This document shows positions 24,311 through 34,773 of a stretch of 64,000 bases of DNA, piece by piece. Every line of letters starts with the position of its first letter. Position 1 is the stretch's first letter. The stretch comes from Aralia elata. Taxonomy: Eukaryota > Streptophyta > Magnoliopsida > Apiales > Araliaceae. Below the pieces are notes generated by a model that was given only the letters and a program-made list of their open reading frames with translations, had not been told where the DNA came from and did no database searches. The translations under genes were made by a program, and so were the position numbers. Location: contig CM068385.1 in assembly GCA_034770075.1 (NCBI GenBank), positions 48,692,721 through 48,756,720 on the forward strand, written 5' to 3'.

Positions 24311-24821
24311 TTTCGAATTAGAGTTACAGAAATTAGATCTGACCGAGCAAGTTTGCCTTCGGCGTTCGTCTGAAACTAACCCAAAGCTCTACCACGGTTT
24401 TGGTTTCGTTGAAGGCTATATATATCTATGTTGGATTTAAGATGAAGGAACCAAAGAACAGATAGAGAGAAGGAAAACTGGAAAGAGAAGGAAAAATGAA
24501 GAGAAAAATCGAAAGAGAGAAAGGAAACTGAAGAGAGGGAACGAAAGTGACGACGGCAGAGAGAAAAAAACTAAGAGAAAAAGAGTATGTCTTTTAATTT
24601 TAAGTGTTTACTTGAGCTCCGTGTTTTTTAGATAGATAACATTTTTTTAAAAAAAACGTTATCTAGTTAAAACCAAAAAATGCCCTTTTAAATACATAAC
24701 ATTTTTTCATATATATCTACAACGTTTTGTTAAAAAACGTTGTGTAAAAATATACCATAACGTTTTTTATAAAAACGTTGTGGTTCAAGTGTTGTCTATT
24801 TACTACTTTGTACTAGTGATC

Positions 24822-26650
24822 CTAAAGAAAATTTAGGATACTATTTTTATAATCCTACTGAGCAAAAGGTGTTTGTTGCGAAACACGCTACCTTCTTGGA
24901 ATAGGAGTTTATCCTTGAAGGGGCTAGTGGGAGGAAAATAGATCTTGAAGAAGTTCAAGAACCACAAACCACTACAGGTCAAGTGGATGAACCTGTCCAA
25001 GTAGATGAACCTACTGTACCATAACCTATTCATAAATCTGGAAGAGTACCGAAGATACCTGATAGGTATGGATTCATCATAGAGGATAATGATGAGGTAC
25101 CCATCATAGATGATGATCCATTGACTTACGAAGACACTATGAGTAGTAAAGACTCAAAGAAATGGCTAGAAGCCATGAAATCTAAGATGGACTCCATATA
25201 TGAAAACCAAGTATGGACTTTGGTTTTACCACCTGAGGGCATCAAGCCTATTGGGTGTAAATGGGTCTTTAAGAGAAAAACTGGAGCGGACGGCAAGGTA
25301 GAGACCTATAAGGCCCAACTGGTTGCGAAAGGTTTCAAATAAAGACAAGGTGTTGACTATGATGAAACCTTCTCACCAGTAGCTATGCTCAAGTCTATTC
25401 GAATTTTTTTTGCAATTGCAGCTTATTATGACTACGAAGTCTGGCAAATGGACGTAAAGACGACCTTCCTCAATGGAGAACTTGAGGAAAATGTATATAT
25501 GATACAGCCAGAGGGTTTTGTTTCAACAGTTAGAACAAATCAAGTCTGTAAGCTACAACGATCCATTTATGGATTGAAGCAAACTTCTCGAAGGTGGAAC
25601 ATCCGTTTTGATGAGATAATCAAAAAGTTTGATTTTATCAAAAATAAGGATGAACCTTGTGTGTACAAGAAGGTTAGTGGGAGCACTGTTTCATTCCTTG
25701 TATTATATGTTGATGATATATTACTGATAGGGAATGATATTCCTATGCTACAGTCGATCAAAATTTGGTTATCTAAACACTTCTCCATGAAGGACTTGGG
25801 TGAGGCATCCTATATTTTGGGGATAAAGATCTATAGAGATAGATCTAAAAGGATGTTTGGCTTGACCCAAGGAAAGTACATTGACTCGATGCTAAAGAAG
25901 TTTAGCATGGGAGATTCCAAGAGAGGTCTCATGCGGATGAGCCATGGAATACATCTCTCCAAGAAACAGGCCCCAAAGACACCTGAGGAGAGAGACCGTA
26001 TGAGTAAGATTCCTTATGCTTCAGCAATAGGATCTATCATGTACGGTATGATATGTACTAGACCGGATGTCGCTCATGTACTTAGTAAGTAGATATCAGT
26101 CGAATCCAGGAGAAGAGCACTAGAAGGCAGTGAAAACATCCTAAAGTACTTAAGAAGAACTAAGGATGTATTTCTTGTCTACGGTGAGTCTGAATTGAAA
26201 CTAGAGGGCTATACAGACCCAAGTTTTCAAACAGACCAAGATGACAGTAAATTCGTTTCAGGGTATGTGTTTACCTTAAATGGTGGTGCGGTGAGTTGGA
26301 AAAGTTTCAAGCAGCAAACAGTTACTAATTAAGTGACAGAGGCAGAGTACATAGCTGTAAGTGAAGCTGTAAAGGAAGCTGTTTGGATGAAGACGTTCAT
26401 AACAGAACTTGGAGTGGTTCCTAGCATTAAAGGAGTCGTACCTTTATTTTGTGACAACACAGGAGCTGTTGCACAGGCCAAGGAACCCAGGTCTCATCAG
26501 AAATCCAAACACGTGTTATGGTAGTTTCATTTGATTAGAGAGATTATTAAAAGAGGAGATATCACCCTGGAGCGTGTGGACTCTCAAGACAACATTGCAG
26601 ATCCATTTACTAAAGCTTTAACCCAACAGCAGTTTGATCGTCACTGAGAG
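24822..26650 (+). pseudogene. pol: Copia-1 reverse transcriptase and RNase H
   Basis: Resumes the pol frame broken by CACTA (KENLGYYFYNP). Reverse transcriptase has KARLV-type variant YKAQLVAKGF (near 25320), QMDVKTTFLNG (25446-25478) and the catalytic YVDD at 25706-25717. RNase H has EAEYIA (26340) and FCDNTGA (26450), and ends with NIADPFTKAL and a conserved C-terminal tail near 26640. In-frame stops occur near 25340, 26090, 26331 and 26522, each explicable by a C-to-T change. The order after integrase confirms Ty1/copia. Confidence 0.92.
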
Positions 26651-26689
26651 AACATGGGTATTAGATACCATGACGATTGACTTTAGTGC

Positions 26690-26700
26690 AAGTGGGAGAT
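26690..26700 (+). promoter_or_regulatory. Polypurine tract of Copia-1
   Basis: AAGTGGGAGAT precedes the LTR start TGAAAGCAG at 26701. Confidence 0.85.
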
Positions 26701-27982
26701 TGAAAGCAGTATGCACACAAGCCAATCATATTTGATATGATGTAGCATATACTTTGTAATCTTATTCATTTATTAATAAAAGAATTGACTAACTAAAGGC
26801 ATTTTACTTTATCTATATATTGTTGTTATTTAATATGTGATAAACCCAGAGTTTTAAGCAATACTTTTAGAATCATGATGATGATAATGCTAATGAGATC
26901 TAAATTCTTAGAAAGCTTAAAACTAAAATCGTTCCTAATCGTTGGATTACTAAAAGGGAATTAGTGAATCCGGATAGATTAGTACATACGTTACTTGCTC
27001 TTAGGAAGAGGATGATTGATCTCATAATCATTTGTGTGGAGACACTAAAGCAAGTATGTAGGTGCTTATTGGAGAATAAGTTCATTGAACGTGACTCGCT
27101 GTAGGAATACCTAATAGAGTTTTACTCGCCTGTCAATAAGAATTCCCCTAGTGATAGTAGTACAAGTGATCCTTGGACTTGAGATCATCATAGTATCTTG
27201 TGTATGATGAGGTATACTTTGACATATCCCTTAAGACCTTTAGTGTATATCAAAGGGTATGCTTGGGTATAATAAGTTGTACATGGAGATAGGCGAATGA
27301 TCAACAAAGAATCGACCGCTTCTAGTAAAAGGAGTGAATGTCGTATGTGATTCGATAAATGACAACTCAGTAGTCCTTGGCCAAGACAGAATGAAATTAG
27401 AAAGGAGTTTCTAATTTGCATTATTTAGAGTTGTGCGTTTAAGAATCGAAATGCATATAATTAAATAAAATAAGACTTGACAGTAATTCCATGTCTTATA
27501 TTTAATTAGGACATTGTATGGTAGAAGGATTGAATTGTACGGTAACTATTCACTAAAAGGTTCTTTTGTGATTAATGTTGAAATCTATATTATCTGGAAA
27601 GTCGTTGATCGCTAAGGGGGCTTACCCTTATTGTAGAATAAATATTATTTAATTAAATGAATTAAATAGTTTAATTTATTTATTTAAATAAGATTAGAAT
27701 TGTTCTAATTAATTTATTCACAACCGGTTTAATATGGAGAACCTAAAGGGTCACACCACAAAAGGAAAATATTTATTTAAGAAGTAAATGGCATAATCGT
27801 AATAATAAATTAAGTATATTTAATTTAGTCTATTTAATCATAATAATTGTTTAATTGATAATTGAACACAAGAAAAGATCATGGTGATGGTTTGTATGAA
27901 AAAATATTCAAATCCGTTTTGTCGCGCTTTCGCTCTTTTTATGTAATTTCATTGCATGCTTGCGTATTATACAAACCTAACA
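26701..27982 (+). repeat. Copia-1 LTR in plus orientation (1282 bp)
   Basis: Starts TGAAAGCAGTATGCACACA and ends ATACAAACCTAACA. Segments 26701-26765 and about 27296-27838 are present in inverted orientation in the neighbouring LTR. The stretch 26766-27295 is missing from that copy, and from about 27839 the two diverge completely. Confidence 0.85.
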
Positions 27983-29131
27983 GTAGTATCAATTAAATGA
28001 AAGAGATGGAGAATAAAAATTATACCCTTGTAGAATTCTAGCTTCCTCAGGTACAAGTTCAACTCCAATTCCTTCGCGTTCTCCTTGAATTTCACCTATT
28101 AAATTCCTTCGCTTTGATCAACGTTAGCCACCCAAGTGTTTGGCCTCTAGAGGTGATCCACCAAGGAATAATACTTGTTCAAGAAGATGGGTGTTGGCAA
28201 AACACTAGTTTCTATCTCTATAGAAATTACAAGTCCTCTCCACAATTCTAATAGAAGTGTGTAGAACCCTAATCCATGATAAGACTCCTCTTATTTATAG
28301 ATATAGGGAACTCTCCTAAACTATTTAGGATTAGGGTTTTTATTCTAATTAAACTCCTTTAATTAATTAAACTCCTAATCCAATTAGGAATTTATGAGAG
28401 TACTTCTATTAATTAATTCTCAATCCCTAATAGAAATTAAATAATAATAAGACTCCACTTATTAATTTATATTTAATATTTCTAAAATATTAAATAATAA
28501 ATATTAAGCTATTTAATTTATTCTATCTCCATAGATTAAATTAAATACACTTAACTTATTATTACGATTATGCCATTTACTTCTTAAATAAATATTTTTT
28601 ATTTTGCAGCATGACCCTTTAGGTTCTCCATATTAAACTGGTTGTGAATAATTTAATTAGAACAATTCTAATCTTATTTAAATAAATAAATTAAACTATT
28701 TAATTTATTTAATTAAATAATATTTATTCTACAATAAGGGTAAGCCCCCTTAGTGATCAACGACTTTCTAGATAATATAGATTTCAACATTAATCACAAA
28801 AGAACCTTTCAGTGAATAGTTACCGTACAATTCAATCCTTCTACCATACAATGTCCTAATTAAATATAAGACATGGAATTACTGTCAAGTCTTATTTTAT
28901 TTAATTATATGCATTTCGATTCTTAAACGCACAACTCTAAATAATGCAAATTAGAAACTCCTTTCTAATTTCATTCTATCTTGGCCAAGGACTACTGAGT
29001 TGTTATTTATCGAATCACATACGACATTCACTCCTTTTACTAGAAGCGATCGATTCTTTGTTGATCATAAGATTACAAAGTATATGCTACATCATATCAA
29101 ATATGATTGGCTTGTGTGCATACTACTTTCA
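27983..29131 (-). repeat. Second Copia-1 LTR, inverted (1149 bp)
   Basis: The reverse complement starts at 29131 with TGAAAGTAGTATGCACACA, the LTR start of the same family. A TATA box (CTATAAATAAGAGG, minus strand, 28287-28300) marks its promoter, and downstream U5-like sequence continues to about 27984, where it meets the end of the plus-oriented LTR tail to tail. The boundary bases GTAGTATCAA (27983-27992) resemble the start of a tRNA-Met primer site. Confidence 0.85.
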
Positions 29132-29698
29132 GAAAACGTACCACTCTGCAGAACTGTAACCCGGCTGTAAACCCATAGTTTCAGTCCCTGCTCAAACCTC
29201 CTTGATTTCCTGGCCTCAGTATCCACTTGGTGTGGGGAAAATCTGGCCAACTCGTTGAACTTTTCTGTATACTCAGCGACCAACATGTTCCCTTGCTTGA
29301 GTTCTAAGAACTTCACCTCCATATTCGATTGCATACTCTCCGGGAAGTAGTTCTCGAAGAATAATTCTATGAAGCTTTCCCACGGAATCGCACTTTCCCC
29401 AGCACGATTCTTATTTGCCTTCCACCAATAGTTTACCTCACCCTTCATCATGAAGGTCGCAAATCTCGTCGTCTGTTCTTCGGCCACTCGTGCGACCTCG
29501 AACACTTTTTCCATCTCTTCTACCCATGTCTGGGTTTCGATCGGATCTAAGGTTCCCCAAAACTCCGGAGGTCCTACCAATTTAAAGTCCTTGAAGCTAG
29601 CCAAGTGATGCCCTGGCTGCTCAACTACTGGTGGGGGTCTATTCTGCATTACTTCCGCCAACATATTGACAAAAGCCTTCATTGGGTCTGGTCGACCC
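29132..29698 (-). pseudogene. gag: Tekay-3 gag, central part
   Basis: Gag capsid region between the two insertions. It continues from the start at 48817 across SIRE-1, joining at the GACCC duplication, and reads PMKAFVNMLAEVMQ then FKDFKLVGPPEFWGT, NYWWKANK and ARFSPHQ, ending at VTVLQSGTF where Copia-1 entered. It is free of stops over this stretch and close to Tekay-1 gag, in contrast to the decayed pol. Capsid protein that would form the intracellular particle. Confidence 0.9.
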
Positions 29699-30063
29699 TG
29701 TTGTTTCACAAAGGCACTTAAGATCTAGAAGGGGGGTTGAATAGATCCTTTAAAAAATAATTACTTATTTAAACCTTTTATCCAATCGATGATAATCAGA
29801 TTAATTTAGCACAACAGAAAATATGATATTTAAAAGATTTCCCCTTAAAGACAACTTGAAGATTTCAGTTCTTAGTTTAGCTTAGAAAATTAATAACAAT
29901 TATAGTGCAGATAAGTATAAGACAATAAGTTAAATAACACAGAGAGATTTTTAAGTGGTTCAGAGACTAAACAACTCCTACTCCACTCTTCTACTTCAAC
30001 AAGTAGGAATCCACTATAAATTCGATCGCTCTGATCAGGACACTTTTGCCCTCTTTAAGCCCA
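29699..30063 (-). repeat. 3' LTR of SIRE-1, first part
   Basis: Begins TGTTGTTTCACAAAGGCAC, matching 47249 onward. Athila-1 interrupts it after about 365 bases; it resumes at 36412. Confidence 0.93.
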
Positions 30064-30068
30064 GAAGA

Positions 30069-31726
30069 TGATGAGTGGGTTTTATACTTACGAATTAAGT
30101 ACGTTTGACTTGATAATTTGTTAGTTCTTAAATATTTTAAGTTAGTATTAGATATTTATAGTGTTTTTATGTTATTTTGTAGGAATGAGCAAGGAAACAC
30201 AATTCGAACATCTTTTGGAGTACAACATGCGAGCAAGTGCGAGAAGGGAAGATTACAGGGCTTTTAACATTAAAATAGATGCATGTTCTTGGTTTGGAAC
30301 TTAGATTGTATTGTAGATTTACTTCTTAGCTTTCCGGAACATCTTGAATCACCTCAATCGGAGTTCGGATGCGAGAGTTATGACATTTTTATCAACAGAG
30401 ATCAAGGTTTGGAGTTGTCATTTACATAACAGCCACTTCAAGCTCAATTTCAACCATGCTCCGGCCTGAATCTCTCAATTCTCAAAGAATGAAAGTTGTA
30501 GATCTCGTCGATATCTTCGATTTGGTAGGTGGCAGGCCTCGTAACTCCTCCCGGATCATAAGTTATGGCCATTTTACCAACAGACGTCGAAGCAGAAAAT
30601 ATTTCCTCGCCGGGGAGAGAATGAGCAGAAGTTTTCTCGCCGGGGCGAGAATTTCCTCGCCGGGGCGAGAATGCGCGAAAGGAAAAAAATATTGAAGTTC
30701 AGTTCTTTTGGGAAATCGATTTGGAATTGGATTCTTTCTATTGATTTGATTCAGAGACTATAAAAGAGATAGGGAGAGATGGAAATAGGAGAGGAACATA
30801 CATAGATACATCGATAGTTACATACTTACGCAAGGATTGAGATACAGAGCTGAATTGGGAGATTGGAGACTAGAGAAGCATCGCAAGGAATTCAGATTAG
30901 AGACTTGAAGATTGAAGAACTTCTACTGAGTTTTTCTTATCCTCTATCTTATATTTGTAATTTAATTTTGATGACTTCTTTGGGATTCATGATTTTTATT
31001 TTCAGTATGAACTAAATTTGCAATTAAGGCTACAATTGAATCTTTTGTGTTTATGGATTAGTTATCTATTTGATTCTAGTTATTACTTCTTATTGAGTTG
31101 TCTATCATATTTTGTGTTTATTGAGTAATTGTCTGATCAACAATTAGTGGGATACTTTAGATGAATTCGGGAGATGAAATCTAGGGTTAGATCTAAATGT
31201 GATAGCATGTATTCTTAATTATTTGCATGAGATGAATAATTGGGGTTGTGAAGTGAATAGGGATATCTCTTCGCTGCATGTAATTATTGGGAATTGGTGC
31301 TTAATGAATTTAATTCTTTAGTTTTGCATAGAAATATCGCAGAATTAATTGAGTTAGATAAATTTATTTGATCACTTGGGAAAGGGCTTATGAATAACTT
31401 TGAATTCCTGTTAACAACTCTGTTGCAGTTAATAATTGGATGAATTGAATAATTAGTTTGTATTACATAATTGGGGATATTGTAGTCTTAATCTTTTTAA
31501 ATCTGAATTTCAACCTTTGTGTTAGTTCTTATTCTTACTTTTGATTTAAATAGTTTAATCATTATTCAAATTGTGATTGTTTAAATAAAATTGAATTGAT
31601 ATAGTACTAGTAGTTGGAAATTATTGAACAGAGATTCCATGTGGGTTCGACACTCTATCTTATCACTTTATTACTTGTTGATCGTGTATACTTGCACGTA
31701 ATTGTTGATTGTAAAATCTGACAACA
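30069..31726 (+). repeat. Athila-1 5' LTR (1658 bp)
   Basis: TGATGAGTGGG to CTGACAACA. TATA box TATAAAA at 30759-30765. Three hairpin words at 30606-30619 (CTCGCCGGGGAGAG), 30636-30649 and 30656-30669 (CTCGCCGGGGCGAG). Confidence 0.95.
30759..30765 (+). promoter_or_regulatory. TATA box in Athila-1 5' LTR
   Basis: TATAAAA within GACTATAAAAGAGATAGG. The right LTR has the same box near 35444-35450. Confidence 0.7.
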
Positions 31727-31873
31727 AGTTTTTGGCGCCGTTGCCGGGGAATCTTTTTGTTTAATATTTATTTCCATATTAGTTATAATCAATTCAATCT
31801 TAATTTAAACGTTTTATTTTTATTTTTATTTTATTTATTTCTTTTTCTGTTTTACTTCCTTTTGAGGTACACC
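31727..31873 (+). other. Athila-1 leader with primer-binding site
   Basis: Primer site TGGCGCCGTTGCCGGGGA at 31733-31750, of the type assigned to tRNA-Asp in Athila elements. A T-rich leader follows up to the gag ATG. Confidence 0.88.
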
Positions 31874-33004
31874 ATGGCTAACTATGACTATCAGTGGCCT
31901 TATACGAGAATGATTCAACTAAGAGCGGCAGGGATTTAGGAATTCGATGAATTGTCAGCACAGATTGAGACACTTTCGAGGATGATTGATGCTTCTGCAG
32001 TACAACGTAGTCAAAGTGTGGCGGTGATTTGTGATTATTGTGCTGGAAATCATCCGAGTCATCAATGTACCATCAGTTATGAGTCGATGCAGTATGGTGG
32101 CAATTTCGGCGATTACCTCAATAATTATGCATATTCCAAAAACTATCATCAGGTTTGGGGGTATCACCCGAATTTTTCATGGAGCCATAATAATCAAGTC
32201 CAAATCTTTACTCCAAGCCAATCATACATTCCAGAATTTCAAGATTCAGCCTCGCCACATGAAGAAGAAAGGAAACTGAGTTTAGAGGAGGCCTTGGCGA
32301 GGTTTATTACAACTATGGACGAAAGAATGAGTGATCAAGATCAGTTGTTGAACTTAGTGGATTTAAATATAAAAAGCCAAGCAGTGTCGATTCGAAATCT
32401 TGAGAACCAGATGGGACAGCTTATCAACGCAGCTAACAGTAGCTATCATTGTGTATGGCCCAGTGACGTGGTTCTCGAGGCTGATGGATTGCTCGTGCCA
32501 AAGCTACAACCGGATGTGCTAATTGATGATGATTTTGATATGGAGGAGAATAGTGGGGATCAGGAAGATACAGCCGAAGAAGATCTAACCGTGAGTTCCG
32601 ACGCTGATGTACTGATTTTGTTAGTGCCCCATGTGCCTTCTTCACAAAACCACCACGATCCGGGTAGTTTTGCAATCCCTTGCCCAATTAGTAGTCATGT
32701 CGTCGGCAAAGCTCTATTTGACATCGGAGCTAGCATGAATTTGGAGCCATGGTGGGATGAGAAAGGGGTCAATGAGAAGTTAGTTGAAGATCCAGTTGTG
32801 TTCAAGAAGCTTCAATGCCACAGTTTGTTTACAAACACAATGGAGCATAAGCCTGGCTATTTGAAGGTTATAAAGGAGATTCTACAGGAAAAGAGTATGC
32901 TAGGTGATTTTGGATCAATGGCCCTTACAGAAGCAAAGCCCTCAGACGTGTCATTATTACTACTGGATGGAGGATTCCTCAATTTTCGAAGAGGCATTGG
33001 ATAA
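31874..33004 (+). pseudogene. gag: Athila-1 gag-protease fusion with one premature stop
   Basis: The ATG at 31874 is in strong context (ACCATGG). One frame of 376 codons carries a single TAG at 31937-31939 (codon 22). Downstream the frame is fully open. It contains an Athila-type zinc knuckle CDYCAGNHPSHQC (near 32031), the gag tail motif DQDQLLNL and LENQMGQL (about 32335-32420), an acidic stretch, then an aspartic-protease segment with GKALFDIGAS near 32706-32735. After that the sequence does not continue into a normal protease and RT but into about 90 residues of unknown origin. An internal deletion has joined gag and protease to this tail. The stop may be read through or may have killed the ORF recently. 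Confidence 0.85.
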
Positions 33005-34773
33005 AAAAGGAAGTAGTCAGGCTGAAAGACTCTAAATCAAGCGCTTGATGGGAGGCAACCCAATCATTTTATTAGTCTTAGTATTTTAGTTTTCTATATT
33101 TTTGCATTTAGTTAGGATAGTAATAGTTGATTTCTAAGATTTTCAGTGCTTTGCTAGTCTCTCATGCTTCTAAAAAGGTTATGCTAATCCATGCTATGCT
33201 ATGTTGCTTTGAACAGGTAAAAGGTTTTGGGATTGTAGCAATTGAAGAGAGGAGGAAAAAATTAAAATTTTCAAAAACAAGGATTCTCGCCCCGGCGAGA
33301 TACCAAGGCAAAAATGTTCGCCCCGGCGAGATCAGTTTAAAAAAAAAACTTTTAATTTGAAATCCCTCACCAACCTTCAACGAAATCTCTAATCCGACTT
33401 CTTCCATTCGAAATCAATCAAAGATGTTCGTGAGGATGAATCCGAGTGCAGTTCCAGTTCCAATTTTCCGAGCCTCAGTCGTTGCCAGTTTTTCTATCAT
33501 CCAGACTCTAATGATGTCGATCACGCCGTTTGACCAGTCAGGGAAGTCCTCCGTTTTAATTTCTTTATTTTGCAAACAATAAGGACATTGTTCATTATGA
33601 GTTTGGGGGTGGATTTGCTGTCATTATATATAGTCATGTCATACTGCATTACATAATTGTTTAGTTCACGTACTATGCATTGCATATTGTAGGAATAGTT
33701 TAAAAAAAAGTAAAAATTTAAAAATCACAAAAATATTTTCTTTTTATTGCATTCTCTTATAGCTTTAGGATCATATATAATTGCATTTAGGTTAGTTTGA
33801 GCAATGAATTGATGTAGAGTATTTAAGGAAGGCCAATGATGAAAATTCTGATCAGTTAGCTAATTAGTTTAGCGAGATGGATAAGGTGTGCTAAATTATG
33901 AATTTTGATTGTTCCTGATTTTATCAAGCTTGAGACCCTTTTAATTCTTTTACGCACATATCCATTTGGTTGAGCTAGTTTGAACTCTGAGGAAGTTTAT
34001 ATGTTAAATGCTCATGGAAGATATTTATGAACTCTATATCTTGTTTGATCATAACTTAAAGTGTAATATGAGGAAGAATATAATTTGGGAGAAATCTTGG
34101 TTAATTTGAAAAACAAATTGAAGATTTTGAACTGTCCCCGGTTGAAAAAATGGATCATGTGGTGGGTTGAGATGGAGCATAAAACGCACTCACTCATAAA
34201 CACATACAGCGAGATGGAGCGTAAGACGCACTCGTTTAATTGAAGGTGAGAAGGAGCGTAAAACGCACTCACTAAAAAAAAGAGAATGAAAAGAGAAAAA
34301 AATTATTTGAATTTGTGGGGAAGGGTTTTAAAAGGAGCTTAAATATTTTAAATAACCTTGTGATCTTCTAGTGATGTTTTTCTATATTTGCTTTGAGTTG
34401 AGGAAGATAAGCATATAGAGTTTTTGTTGTTATACTAACCTTTTTGATATCTTTGATGATGCATTTAGTTTCATGAGCTTCTTTAAGTGTGTTTTTTTTT
34501 TTTGCTAGTTTGATACATTTGGATTCACACACACACGAAAGGGTTGGAAGTAAGATGATAATGTGGACAAGTTGATTTCAGATGGTGCATAAATTTGAAG
34601 TCTTGCTCAATTGTTAGTTACTGATCTTTGAGGTCTGATATTTATAATCTATATTGATTGATTGCTCGGTCGTAATACATCATGCATCTGCATTCATTTA
34701 GATAGGTTTGTTTATTTTTGTTTTTCTTGTGTTTTTGCTTGAGGACAAGCAAAGATTTAAGTTTGGGGGTATT
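33005..34773 (+). other. Athila-1 3' untranslated region
   Basis: No protein-like frame beyond about 50 codons. It contains the Athila post-coding motif AAGCGCTTGATGGGAGGCAA (33040-33059), two hairpin words in the opposite orientation to the LTR (33286-33299 and 33317-33330), a second polypurine-like tract GAGTTTGGGGGTGG near 33600, a triple repeat at about 34170-34270, and the terminal polypurine tract at 34759-34773. Confidence 0.8.
34170..34272. repeat. Triple tandem-like repeat in Athila-1 3' UTR
   Basis: Three copies of GAGATGGAGCRTAARACGCA or a close variant, each followed by CTCA or CTCG (about 34170-34192, 34211-34233, 34249-34271), separated by unique sequence. Function unknown. Confidence 0.85.

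Larger units (their letters stand above)
21300..24818. mobile_element. CACTA (En/Spm-type) DNA transposon, non-autonomous, 3519 bp
   Basis: It starts CACTACTACAAAA and ends TTTGTACTAGTG, inverted termini of the CACTA superfamily. It is flanked by the 3-bp duplication ATC (21297-21299 and 24819-24821). Subterminal regions (about 21335-21610 and 24640-24785) are packed with ACAACGTT / AACGTTGT motifs in both orientations, several forming hairpins; such subterminal motifs are where the transposase binds in this superfamily. No TNPA or TNPD-like transposase is recognisable. The interior holds short exon-like pieces on the minus strand. It interrupts Copia-1 pol, so it is younger than Copia-1. Confidence 0.93.
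17524..29131 (+). mobile_element. Copia-1: Ty1/copia element with an abnormal LTR arrangement
   Basis: Plus-strand coding region bounded by a perfect 5-bp target duplication GAAAA. The left end has only 26 bases resembling an LTR 3' end (17524-17549), followed by the tRNA-Met primer site. Gag, protease, integrase, RT and RNase H follow, then a polypurine tract (26690-26700), a plus-oriented LTR (26701-27982) and a second LTR in inverted orientation (27983-29131). A CACTA transposon splits integrase from RT. The integrase-before-RT order is diagnostic of Ty1/copia; the lineage is probably Tork or Angela, judged by eye. Confidence 0.9.
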
